In this document: piece after piece, positions 1 to 6,575 of the stretch | How the letters are laid out: the number at the start of each line of letters is the position of its first letter | How positions within the stretch are numbered: the first letter of the stretch is position 1 | Origin: a virus | IMG/VR virus record: IMGVR_UViG_3300042503_000997 | Span: 1 to 34,695 of that record | Strand: one strand, 5' to 3' | DNA length: 34,695 nt | Notes under the pieces: model-generated | The model's database searches: none | Told to the model about the DNA's origin: nothing | The model's input: the letters and a program-made list of their open reading frames with translations, nothing else | Translations under genes and position numbers: made by a program

Positions 1-145
1 TCGCAGTGTTGTAAATTAAAGTGTATCCATCTTGAACACCCTCTAGATCTACATCCGCTAACGTCTCTATTTTAGTTGATGTTCTTTTACTTACTATACT
101 TGTATTTATAGCATTTGAAGTTCCTACAGTAACTTTAAGTGACAT
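1..145 (-). CDS. Tail-fibre-like structural protein, N-terminal 48 residues (partial)
   Basis: The reading frame starts at ATG 145-143 and runs off the left edge of the window, so only 48 residues are visible. It begins MSLKVTVGTSNAINTS and contains LADVDLEGVQDGYTLIYN. This resembles the 'L-x-DVD...G-x-x-L-x-YN' motif that recurs in tail fibre and structural proteins of marine T4-like phages (recalled family pattern, not searched). The start codon shares one base with the stop of the upstream gene (TAATG), which implies translational coupling with it. It is probably an accessory fibre or baseplate decoration protein. The length and C-terminal receptor region are unknown because of the truncation. 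Confidence 0.6.
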   Translation of the reverse strand, partial: MSLKVTVGTSNAINTSIVSKRTSTKIETLADVDLEGVQDGYTLIYNTA

Positions 146-474
146 TATTTTGTTACCTCCGGATTAATTACAACGATTCCTTCTAGGACTCGTAGCGTTT
201 CATCTTCGCCTGTAATTTCGATATCATACACATATCTACCTGCTTTTATTGCTGATGTTTGCGCAGCAGTCAATGAAATAGTAACTTCGCCGTCTAGTGG
301 TAGAGAAACTTCTGTTGTAAAATTTATAGAAGTATTGGTGTAGTATGATTTGCGCATTTGTGCTGCTGCAGTATAATCGGAAAGATCTTTCGGATCTCCG
401 CTCTGATCATTTACTACAAGAGATAAAGAAAAAGTTGTTCCCTGATCAATGTATATATTTTGAATTTGTGCCAT
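145..474 (-). CDS. Small Ig-like/BppU-type baseplate or fibre accessory protein
   Basis: A 109-residue protein beginning MAQIQNIYIDQGTTFSLSL. Its pattern of short beta strands (DLSDYTAAAQMRKS, a middle GEVTISL, then AGRYVYDIEIT and a closing EGIVVINPEVT) resembles small Ig-like or BppU N-terminal-like domains near phage tail fibre genes. The role is inferred from this resemblance and from the neighbouring fibre-like gene, with which it forms a TAATG stop/start overlap. The start at 474 is supported by an AAGGG ribosome-binding site about 7 bases upstream and by an exact late promoter TATAAATA at 509-502. It is probably a virion protein made late in infection. No catalytic motif was seen. Confidence 0.6.
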   Translation of the reverse strand: MAQIQNIYIDQGTTFSLSLVVNDQSGDPKDLSDYTAAAQMRKSYYTNTSINFTTEVSLPLDGEVTISLTAAQTSAIKAGRYVYDIEITGEDETLRVLEGIVVINPEVTK

Positions 475-484
475 CTGGAACCCT

Positions 485-492
485 TATAAATT
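485..492 (+). promoter_or_regulatory. Possible late promoter (TATAAATT, 7 of 8 match)
   Basis: The plus-strand octamer TATAAATT differs from the late consensus at the last base and lies 32 bases before the ATG at 525. It would drive the glycosyltransferase cassette, which otherwise has no obvious promoter. It is back to back with the minus-strand late promoter at 509-502. The match is imperfect, so this is a candidate only. Confidence 0.4.
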
Positions 493-501
493 ATACGGTA
501 A

Positions 502-509
502 TATTTATA
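502..509 (-). promoter_or_regulatory. T4-type late promoter TATAAATA
   Basis: An exact TATAAATA on the minus strand lies 27 bases before the ATG of the 109-residue protein, a fitting distance for a -10-like element plus a short leader. In T4-like phages this octamer is the late promoter recognised with gp55 and gp33/gp45. Here it sits in the only divergent gap at this end of the window. Confidence 0.7.
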
Positions 510-524
510 ATAACTGAGAATACT

Positions 525-1211
525 ATGCAAACGATTTTGATGTTAAAATATGGGAAAAAATATTCTGCAGCAGACGTAAACAGAATAGTAAATGATACTG
601 GTAGAAAATACAACTATGCTTGTATCACCGACGATCCAACAGACCTAGATCCAATCATAAAAATAATTCCAATGCCAGAAGATGTAGAAGGTCACTGGAT
701 TAAAATATGGATGTATACTCTTGAAGGTTTGGGTGACACTTTATACCTGGATCTTGATGTTAGAATACAAAAAAATATTGATCATCTGTGGAATTACCTT
801 GACATTTATCCAACAATAGCGTATACTTACTGGAAGAATAAAGAGTGGCCAGATTATGATGGCGGAACTCATGGTATGCGTTACTTGAGTAATTACAACT
901 CGAGTGTTGTACTGTGGAAAGAAGGAACTGTTCAACATATTTGGGAACACTTTGAGAACAACGCTGATTACTACATGGTTAAATACTTTGGTGATGATAG
1001 GTTTTTATGGCATGAAGATTTTCGATTTAATCGTTTCCCGCGAGGCGAGTTATACTCATTTGTATATGGCGCAGATTATTATGGTGTAGATGATGACAAT
1101 GATTCCTTCGTGTATCGCCCAAGATATACCATAGCATTACTAAACGGTTTGGATCAATTCCCAGGAGCAGATAAAAAATATGATGAATTTCGTATGCATC
1201 AAGTGGGGTGA
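525..1211 (+). CDS. GT-A-like glycosyltransferase, paralogue 1 of 4
   Basis: A 228-residue protein beginning MQTILMLKYGKKYSAADVN. A GT-A type metal/nucleotide-sugar motif DLD is at residues 76-78 within YLDLDVRIQKNID. An acceptor-side segment YNSSVVLW is near 124-131 and GDDRFLWHEDF near 156-166. The same blocks recur in the three genes that follow, so this is the first of four tandem paralogues. The frame is open further upstream, to 345, but that part overlaps the oppositely oriented 109-residue gene; ATG 525 fits the family alignment. It probably transfers a sugar in the host cytoplasm, but donor and acceptor cannot be told. Its 3' end overlaps the next gene by about 30 bases. Confidence 0.75.
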   Translation: MQTILMLKYGKKYSAADVNRIVNDTGRKYNYACITDDPTDLDPIIKIIPMPEDVEGHWIKIWMYTLEGLGDTLYLDLDVRIQKNIDHLWNYLDIYPTIAYTYWKNKEWPDYDGGTHGMRYLSNYNSSVVLWKEGTVQHIWEHFENNADYYMVKYFGDDRFLWHEDFRFNRFPRGELYSFVYGADYYGVDDDNDSFVYRPRYTIALLNGLDQFPGADKKYDEFRMHQVG

Positions 1212-1947
1212 TAAGTATCCTGCCAAATATGTGAATAATCTTTACAACATGGTAAAGAAAAATTATGCTCGCAATCCTGCGTCATATACTTTCACATGTT
1301 ATACTGACGATGCAGAGGGAATTGACTGTGATACTGCACCAATACCAGACGATGGTATTTTACACCCGAAGCATTGGTTTGAAAAAGAAACTTTCTGCTT
1401 TGACCGTGCAAAGTTCTTGGTATTCAATTCACACAATTGGTTGGGATACGAGGGCAACTGGTGCTACTTTGATCTTGATGTAGTAATCCAAGAAAATATA
1501 ACAGACATAGAACAACTTGCACAGAAACCAAGAATTATTCACAGTCGTTGGCAACCTAAATCACAGATACACGACAGATTGTTTATTGATACTCGAGGAA
1601 CATTCTACAACTCTAGTATGATGTTATGGCCTGGTAAAGCATGCGAGCATATTTACGATGATGTTGTAACGCACAATGAAATTGTTTTCAAAACTTACAT
1701 TAAAGGTAGTGACAATTATCATTACTGGAGACAGAGAGATTTCTGGAAGGACATTCCAGGTGGATGGATCTACTCTTGGAATCGTGGGAAGCATTATCCA
1801 GAGGACATTGAAAAATTTATATATAGGAAAGACGCCAAGATTTGCTTGTTCAATACAGACAACATACCACACCCAAGTGCAAAACAACAAATTAAATTGG
1901 TAGAATGTAAAGATCCAGATATTATTAGATTGTGGAACTGTGAATGA
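1183..1947 (+). CDS. GT-A-like glycosyltransferase, paralogue 2 of 4
   Basis: A 254-residue protein starting MNFVCIKWGDKYPAKYVNNL; an alternative ATG lies one codon earlier at 1180. A GGAG ribosome-binding site lies upstream, inside the previous gene. It carries CYFDLDVVIQENI with the DLD motif at about residues 97-99, then YNSSMMLW, GSDNYHYWRQRDFW and GGWIYSWNRG. These blocks match the neighbouring paralogues. The extra length compared with paralogue 1 lies mainly between the N-terminal KWG motif and the DLD motif (an added HPKHWF...FNSHNW segment shared with paralogue 3). It overlaps the next gene through an ATGA junction at 1944-1947, indicating coupled translation. The sugar and the acceptor are unknown. 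Confidence 0.75.
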   Translation: MNFVCIKWGDKYPAKYVNNLYNMVKKNYARNPASYTFTCYTDDAEGIDCDTAPIPDDGILHPKHWFEKETFCFDRAKFLVFNSHNWLGYEGNWCYFDLDVVIQENITDIEQLAQKPRIIHSRWQPKSQIHDRLFIDTRGTFYNSSMMLWPGKACEHIYDDVVTHNEIVFKTYIKGSDNYHYWRQRDFWKDIPGGWIYSWNRGKHYPEDIEKFIYRKDAKICLFNTDNIPHPSAKQQIKLVECKDPDIIRLWNCE

Positions 1948-2762
1948 GAGTAAACTATATCTGCTGTAAATGGGGAACAAAGTATTCCGCTGAGTTTGTC
2001 AATCGCCTATACCGAATGGCAAAGAAGCACACCCCTGATAATTTTGAGTTCCATTTCTATTGCTATACAGACAACAGTGAAGATTTTGATAATGAAATTA
2101 AAGTCATCGACTTCCCAGACATTCCCGACATCCATCCGAAATACTGGTTCGGTTCAGAGGATTTCAAATACGGCATGGCACGTTGTTGGGACAGACCGAA
2201 GACGTTCATCTTCAATACACATAACTTCGCAGACGATAAACCCACTGGCAGATTTGTCTTTTTCGACCTTGATGTTATCATACAAAATGATTTGTCGCCA
2301 ATCATCACTTATGACCTAGAGAATCCTACCAAGTTGCGGTCGTGGTGGCAAGATCCTCGACCCATGAAGACTCGAAACTTTAAATTATCCCATGGTGCAT
2401 ATACCAATGGTAGTTGTATGGTGTGGTCAGATGATCAGACAGAGTGCATCTGGCAGGATGTATTAGAACACCAAGAGCGCATTTGGTTTACGTTCACGGA
2501 TGGAACAGACAACTATCACAGTTGGAGGTGGGGAGACTTCAGTGACACTCCACTCTGGAGACACTTTCCAAGCACCTTTGCGTATTCATACAATCGTGGT
2601 CGCAACTGGCATGAAGGCGATTTAGAAGTAGGAATATATAGAAAGGACTGTATCCTTTGTGTGTTTAACGTGGACCTGCTTCCGTTTCAGGATAATAGTA
2701 GAGGTAAAGTCAAGCAGGAGTCGCTCGTCGACCCTGATCTTTTAGAGCATTGGAATGTATGA
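1944..2762 (+). CDS. GT-A-like glycosyltransferase, paralogue 3 of 4
   Basis: A 272-residue protein starting MRVNYICCKWGTKYSAEFVN at the ATGA overlap with the preceding gene. The DLD motif is at about residues 108-110 in FFDLDVIIQND. It shares IHPKYWF, NTHNF, GTDNYHSWRWGDF and FAYSYNRGRNW with paralogue 2, so these two are the closest pair of the four. The YNSS block is changed to TNGSCMVW, which may alter acceptor choice. Its stop codon overlaps the next start (ATGA at 2759-2762). The likely role is glycan synthesis or glycosylation of a virion or host surface molecule; the target is not visible in the sequence. Confidence 0.75.
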   Translation: MRVNYICCKWGTKYSAEFVNRLYRMAKKHTPDNFEFHFYCYTDNSEDFDNEIKVIDFPDIPDIHPKYWFGSEDFKYGMARCWDRPKTFIFNTHNFADDKPTGRFVFFDLDVIIQNDLSPIITYDLENPTKLRSWWQDPRPMKTRNFKLSHGAYTNGSCMVWSDDQTECIWQDVLEHQERIWFTFTDGTDNYHSWRWGDFSDTPLWRHFPSTFAYSYNRGRNWHEGDLEVGIYRKDCILCVFNVDLLPFQDNSRGKVKQESLVDPDLLEHWNV

Positions 2763-3445
2763 TGATTAGCATTTACACCGTTAAGTGGGGATTTAAATAC
2801 AACTCAGAACATGTCAATAAAATTCTGGAACAATGTAAGGAGTATATTACTTCTGAGTTTGAGTTTTACTGTCTGACCGAGCATTCGCTTGGGTTAGATC
2901 CAGAGATAAATGTCATTCCTTTTCCTGAAGATAATTATTATGAGAAATGGTGGAACAAACTTTATCTTTTTGATAAATCTGTTATCAGAAAACAAGGCGA
3001 GAAACTTTTCTTAGACTTGGATATTGGGATTCAACAGAACATCGATTGTATTGTAGATCATGATCCCGAGGATGGACTAACATTTGTTCGCACTCATTGG
3101 CACAACATGAAGAAAATGAAAACAGACACAAAGGATATTCCGCACAAATACACGGATCTCAATTCTAGTGTTCTGCGGTGGAACGACAGATTAGATATTG
3201 ATAAGATTACCAAGTTCGTCAGAGATTATCCCGACCAGATGTTCTATTATTATCGAGGGCTTGACAATCTATTTGGACATCAGAGAGACCGTCTACTAAA
3301 GATTAATTTTTTCCCTGATGGTTGGGTTTATAGTTATAACTATGGATACATGTGGCCAACTGATGTGAGAGAACAAGTTTTACGAGAAGAACCACTTATT
3401 TGCTTATATGATTCAATGGAAAGACCACAAGATGTTAAATTATAA
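2759..3445 (+). CDS. GT-A-like glycosyltransferase, paralogue 4 of 4
   Basis: A 228-residue protein starting MMISIYTVKWGFKYNSEHVN. ATG 2759 forms an ATGA overlap with the upstream stop; a second ATG follows at once at 2762, and the TTG at 2750 is less likely. The DLD motif is at about residues 86-88 in LFLDLDIGIQQNID. Later blocks are DLNSSVLRWND, GLDNLFGHQRDR and WVYSYNYGYMW. It is short like paralogue 1 and lacks the HPKxWF...NTHNF segment of the middle pair. The downstream methyltransferase-like gene starts inside its last codons, so the five genes look like one transcript with coupled translation. Confidence 0.75.
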   Translation: MMISIYTVKWGFKYNSEHVNKILEQCKEYITSEFEFYCLTEHSLGLDPEINVIPFPEDNYYEKWWNKLYLFDKSVIRKQGEKLFLDLDIGIQQNIDCIVDHDPEDGLTFVRTHWHNMKKMKTDTKDIPHKYTDLNSSVLRWNDRLDIDKITKFVRDYPDQMFYYYRGLDNLFGHQRDRLLKINFFPDGWVYSYNYGYMWPTDVREQVLREEPLICLYDSMERPQDVKL

Positions 3446-4088
3446 TTACTTAAACAACTATCGTTATTGGGGTGAGGGTCTAGAAAAGATCAATCACGAA
3501 ATGCCGTATAAGCATGAGGATTTTAGAAAATCCCTGAATCCAAATACTATGGATGCTGCTATCTGGTTGGTAGAAAATCTACAGAGACTTACTCGTGGTC
3601 CGAATCCGTTGAATATTACTATTCTAAATTCTTGGTTAGGATTTCCGCTTGTTCCACTTCTTTGTGAAAATTTAGACGTCAAGAAAATTGATCTTATCGA
3701 CATCGACAAAGATGCATTAGAATTATCAAAAGTGTTTAATCGTTATTATTCTGAGAAGGGTGTTGAGTTAAATCATATCAATTGGGATATTCCTTTTGCA
3801 TACCATGATATTAATGCATTGGAAACTGATGTAGTAATATCGCTTGGGTGTGAAACTATGTATCCTCTTAAGAAAATGACGACGGCAAATCCAGATTGTA
3901 TCTTCGCATGTCAGTCATCAAATGTTTTCAGAGAGATGTATGGTATCAACTGTGTACCTACACTGGAAGACCATATCGAGAATGTTGGAATCACCACAGT
4001 TGAATATCAGGGTCAGATTGAACAGCACTATTGGTCTTGGGATGGTAAGGTAAATTTCGATCGCTTCATGGTAATTGGGAAGAAATAA
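3432..4088 (+). CDS. Class I (Rossmann) methyltransferase-like protein
   Basis: A 218-residue protein. ATG 3432 is preferred over ATG 3408 because GGAAAG lies 7 bases before it. The order of elements fits an SAM-dependent methyltransferase: a motif I position (ITILNSWLGFPLVPLL, residues about 63-76), an acidic strand IDLIDIDKDALELSK (87-100), a later WDIPFAY, and a hydrophobic strand DVVISLGCETM near the motif IV position. The usual GxGxG of motif I is not present (WLGFP instead), so catalytic activity is not certain. It follows four glycosyltransferases, consistent with methylation of a sugar or glycosylated product, but a nucleic-acid or protein substrate is equally possible from sequence alone. 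It ends with a TAATATG junction to the next gene. Confidence 0.55.
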   Translation: MLNYNYLNNYRYWGEGLEKINHEMPYKHEDFRKSLNPNTMDAAIWLVENLQRLTRGPNPLNITILNSWLGFPLVPLLCENLDVKKIDLIDIDKDALELSKVFNRYYSEKGVELNHINWDIPFAYHDINALETDVVISLGCETMYPLKKMTTANPDCIFACQSSNVFREMYGINCVPTLEDHIENVGITTVEYQGQIEQHYWSWDGKVNFDRFMVIGKK

Positions 4089-4089
4089 T

Positions 4090-4707
4090 ATGGCAAGAGC
4101 AAGAGTAGTTTCACAACCACCCCAAGATTATGTTCCGGAACCATTAGTAGCGCCTCCACCTCCACCAGAAATTATTGAAGAACAAAAGTGGATAGATGGT
4201 AATCTAGAAGAAGAAGTTGAACAAAATGAACCTTCCCAAGAAGAACTTGAGAAGGAAAGAATTGCACAAGAAAAATATGAAGAACTGCAACGCAAGAAAG
4301 CAGAAGAAGAAACTAGACTCTCAGTAGAGTTGCAATCTTTACGCGAACAAAATGAAAAACTTATCAGAGAAAAAGAAGCAGCAGAAAAGGCAAGAGAAGA
4401 ACAAATTCTCAGGGTGCGGCGACAGGCAACTGAACAGGGTGGCAGTCAGTTGAACATGGTACAGGCACGGAAACCTACTTTATTCAGCAGAATAAAAGAT
4501 TTCTTTAAGCGCAGAAGAATTCAATTTGCTACCATTCCACAAGCAAACTACGAACAAGCAATCATCCATCAAGCATCAGTTGCTGTTCCAAAGATGCTTG
4601 ATGAAATCGAAAAGATGCATGAGAGTTTGACGATACTCGAAGAACTATTGGCAAAGCACAAAGAACGCGAGAAGATCAAGAAAAATGAGAAGCATCCTCG
4701 CCACTAA
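4090..4707 (+). CDS. Proline-rich and coiled-coil protein of unknown function
   Basis: A 205-residue protein starting MARARVVSQPPQDY; ATG 4090 has GGGAAG upstream and follows the preceding stop by one base. Residues about 20-30 are proline-rich (APPPPPE). A long charged heptad-like helix rich in E, K and Q follows to about residue 120, then a basic stretch (FFKRRR) and a second helical region near the C-terminus ending in lysine- and histidine-rich residues. No signal peptide, membrane segment or enzyme motif was seen. It could be a scaffold or adaptor, but the function is not recognised. The gene ends tail to tail with the minus-strand oxygenase-like gene, overlapping it by 32 bases. Confidence 0.6.
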   Translation: MARARVVSQPPQDYVPEPLVAPPPPPEIIEEQKWIDGNLEEEVEQNEPSQEELEKERIAQEKYEELQRKKAEEETRLSVELQSLREQNEKLIREKEAAEKAREEQILRVRRQATEQGGSQLNMVQARKPTLFSRIKDFFKRRRIQFATIPQANYEQAIIHQASVAVPKMLDEIEKMHESLTILEELLAKHKEREKIKKNEKHPRH

Positions 4708-5353
4708 TGTCCTCAATCATTGACCGCCAAATTTCAAGATGAGGAACTACGTAAGCAAGCGTTAGTCTCTTGGCAGTATTACCGCAGCAGTGATAGATAA
4801 TTTTATTTGGATCGCTACGATCACCAAAGTATCCAACCTTACACGACCATCCCTTTGGATCGACCATAGTAACAACTTCTTTTGTTACAGGATCCAAGTA
4901 ACGGAAGAATCCGCCATTTTCCTCAGCATTATATGTGATAAGAATATTATATCCTGATGCGTTCCAGTTGTTGTGCCATCCCATAAATCCATTTTCAGGG
5001 TAGTATGTAAACACTGCATTATTTCTTGCGCCCAGATAACTGATCAATTCTTTATTAGTTTCTTGTTGCCTTCTACCATATTCAGAAGGGAACCATGGTT
5101 GCCCATGTGCCTGTGACATATCAGTGCACCATGCAACATCAGGAAATCCAACGTGCTTTTCACCCTTACCCACGATATGATTCATATACTGCTCGTCGGT
5201 AGCGGTGTCCACATTTAATCCACCTTGACGTCTTCTTTGCATATCTTCTGGACCCAGAACAAGATGTTGATCATTTTGTTCAAAGAACCATTTGGTAAAT
5301 GGGTCTAGAATGTCACTTAGTTCTTTAGAAACTGAATTTGTAAATTGTAGCAT
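4676..5353 (-). CDS. 2OG-Fe(II) oxygenase-like protein
   Basis: A 225-residue protein starting MLQFTNSVSKELSDIL. ATG 5353 has AGGAAA just upstream, and the longer open frame to 5458 would run through the end of the previous gene. The C-terminal half has the layout of a double-stranded beta-helix dioxygenase: YYPENGFMGWHNNWN, then GYNILITYNAEENGGFF, then KIIYHCCGNTAKRLTLAYVV. Candidate iron ligands are H127 and H188, with R196 in the usual 2-oxoglutarate-binding place. The normal HxD acid is an Asn here (H-N-N at 127-129), which is odd and could mean altered chemistry or loss of activity. It may hydroxylate a protein, nucleic acid or sugar. Last gene of a three-gene minus-strand unit. Confidence 0.6.
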   Translation of the reverse strand: MLQFTNSVSKELSDILDPFTKWFFEQNDQHLVLGPEDMQRRRQGGLNVDTATDEQYMNHIVGKGEKHVGFPDVAWCTDMSQAHGQPWFPSEYGRRQQETNKELISYLGARNNAVFTYYPENGFMGWHNNWNASGYNILITYNAEENGGFFRYLDPVTKEVVTMVDPKGWSCKVGYFGDRSDPNKIIYHCCGNTAKRLTLAYVVPHLEIWRSMIEDISGEDASHFS

Positions 5354-5364
5354 GTGTTTCCTGT

Positions 5365-6060
5365 TTAAGTTAATAAGGAATGTGGGATTGTGTAATGATA
5401 AATTACTATTGGTTGACCTTGCAATTCTTCTTCTTTGTAACCTGAAACAAAGTTCCATCTAGCATCTGGGTCGGGGAATCTAGCAGTCTTAACACCAAAA
5501 TCAAAATGATTTAGAAGTCTCCACATTGTGAATGTGTCCCACTGCAGAGCAGATTCAGGATAATGCTTGCGATCCCATCCTGGTTTATTCTGTTCCCAAT
5601 ACTCATCATACCAAGCACGCATTAGTTTTAGAGTATGTGCATTATTTCGATAGATGAACAACCCACAATGCTCAGTCATTTCTTCAGTGTCTGAGAGTTT
5701 AGTTATTGCTGCATTGTATGGACGATTAGCAGTAAACAACACATCTACATCTTCTGGAATCTGATCAAAGATTTTAGTTATGTCTTCATGTTCAACTTCC
5801 GTGTCACAATCCATGTAAACAGTCAGGTCATATGGTGTCTGATCAAGCGCCCACAGTTTTGCACGCTTGTCTCTTGGGACATTCTCAGTAATAACGGTAT
5901 CAAAAATTTCATAGTCATCTGGTTGAACCCATTCCTCATGCGTGAAGAATGTTATTTTTGCATCAGGATAGAAGTCGCGTAGAGATATAGCAGAATTTCT
6001 TGCTGCTCTGTAGTAACCTTTTCTTACTGTTGCAACATAGAGAAACCCATTATTCTGCAT
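5365..6060 (-). CDS. GT-A-like glycosyltransferase (different family from the plus-strand cassette)
   Basis: A 231-residue protein starting MQNNGFLYVATVRKGYYRAA. ATG 6060 is preferred; the in-frame TTG at 6078 would deepen the overlap with the upstream gene, and AGAGAAG lies before ATG 6060. The N-terminal strand FLYVATVR and a chain reaching VYMDCDTEV at residues 82-90 fit a GT-A nucleotide-diphospho-sugar transferase, with D84-C85-D86 as the DxD motif. Later blocks are HCGLFIYRNN and ESALQWDTFTMWRLL. Its N-terminal and DxD contexts differ from those of the four plus-strand paralogues, so it is not a recent copy of them. It overlaps the upstream gene by 11 bases and is followed 11 bases later by the oxygenase-like gene. 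Confidence 0.65.
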   Translation of the reverse strand: MQNNGFLYVATVRKGYYRAARNSAISLRDFYPDAKITFFTHEEWVQPDDYEIFDTVITENVPRDKRAKLWALDQTPYDLTVYMDCDTEVEHEDITKIFDQIPEDVDVLFTANRPYNAAITKLSDTEEMTEHCGLFIYRNNAHTLKLMRAWYDEYWEQNKPGWDRKHYPESALQWDTFTMWRLLNHFDFGVKTARFPDPDARWNFVSGYKEEELQGQPIVIYHYTIPHSLLT

Positions 6061-6505
6061 TAACTGCTTCTCTGACAATAGCAGTGTTTGCTTCTTCCTG
6101 TTGTAGAAGAATAACAGTGTAAGCAGTAACTTCCATAATATTCTTGGCCTTACGAATCTTAGATTTTAAATCACGATTCTTCGAGGACTTGATCAAGTCA
6201 ATTTCAAATGCATCCAGTTTAGCAGCGAACAGTTGCTCTTGCTGCATGCGAGTTTTGTCAACCTTCTGGCGTTCAATGTTATGCTTAATATGTTGGTTGC
6301 GATCATCAAACCGCTTTTTAGTATTCGCGTCAATCTGTTCGACGCTAAACTTTTTCATCAATTCATCGAAGTCACGATTAGTACCATCGTTCATAATTGA
6401 TGCAGTTGCTCGTTTACCCGTATCAGGATAAACGAACTCTGCGATAACATGTTGTTTTTCTTTGTTCGCCCAATAAGGATTTTCAATAGTGCGTGTGGTA
6501 GTCAT
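6050..6505 (-). CDS. Conserved-looking phage protein of unknown function, helical and charged
   Basis: A 151-residue protein starting MTTTRTIENPYWANKEKQHV, with GGAGA five bases before the ATG. The N-terminal third looks like a small beta-containing region (HVIAEFVYPDTGKRATASI); the remainder is charged and helical (DDRNQHIKHNIERQKVDKTR and following). The form resembles a small protein found near structural genes in marine T4-like phages, but I do not recognise a named family. It heads the three-gene minus-strand unit and has a sigma70-like promoter upstream, unlike the late structural genes. It could be a chaperone or virion accessory protein; no enzymatic motif was seen. Confidence 0.55.
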   Translation of the reverse strand: MTTTRTIENPYWANKEKQHVIAEFVYPDTGKRATASIMNDGTNRDFDELMKKFSVEQIDANTKKRFDDRNQHIKHNIERQKVDKTRMQQEQLFAAKLDAFEIDLIKSSKNRDLKSKIRKAKNIMEVTAYTVILLQQEEANTAIVREAVNAE

Positions 6506-6537
6506 TCAAATCTCCATTAAAAAAATATTTTCTCAAT

Positions 6538-6570
6538 ATTATATATACGCGATTTTTACCCAAAAGTCAA
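6538..6570 (-). promoter_or_regulatory. Sigma70-like promoter before the unknown/GT/oxygenase unit
   Basis: On the minus strand TTGACT (6570-6565) is followed after 17 bases by TATATA (6547-6542), and a perfect TATAAT lies slightly further on (6543-6538). This reads as a host-type -35/-10 promoter, about 35 bases before the ATG at 6505. It contrasts with the TATAAATA late promoters of the structural genes and suggests earlier expression of this unit. The AT-rich tract allows several -10 registers. Confidence 0.5.
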
Positions 6571-6575
6571 GGTTT

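Noticed and set aside
113-120. TATAAATA as a promoter for the first partial gene
   Set aside because: The octamer lies about 25 bases inside the coding region (it encodes part of AINT), so it cannot serve this gene; it could only serve something downstream outside the window.
345-524. N-terminal extension of the first glycosyltransferase to an ATG at 345
   Set aside because: It would run antisense through the 109-residue gene and across both promoter-like elements, and the extra residues do not match the other paralogues, which begin at the KWG-type motif.
4676-4760. Bidirectional terminator at the tail-to-tail junction
   Set aside because: The two genes overlap by 32 bases and no stem longer than about 5 bp with a usable loop was found.
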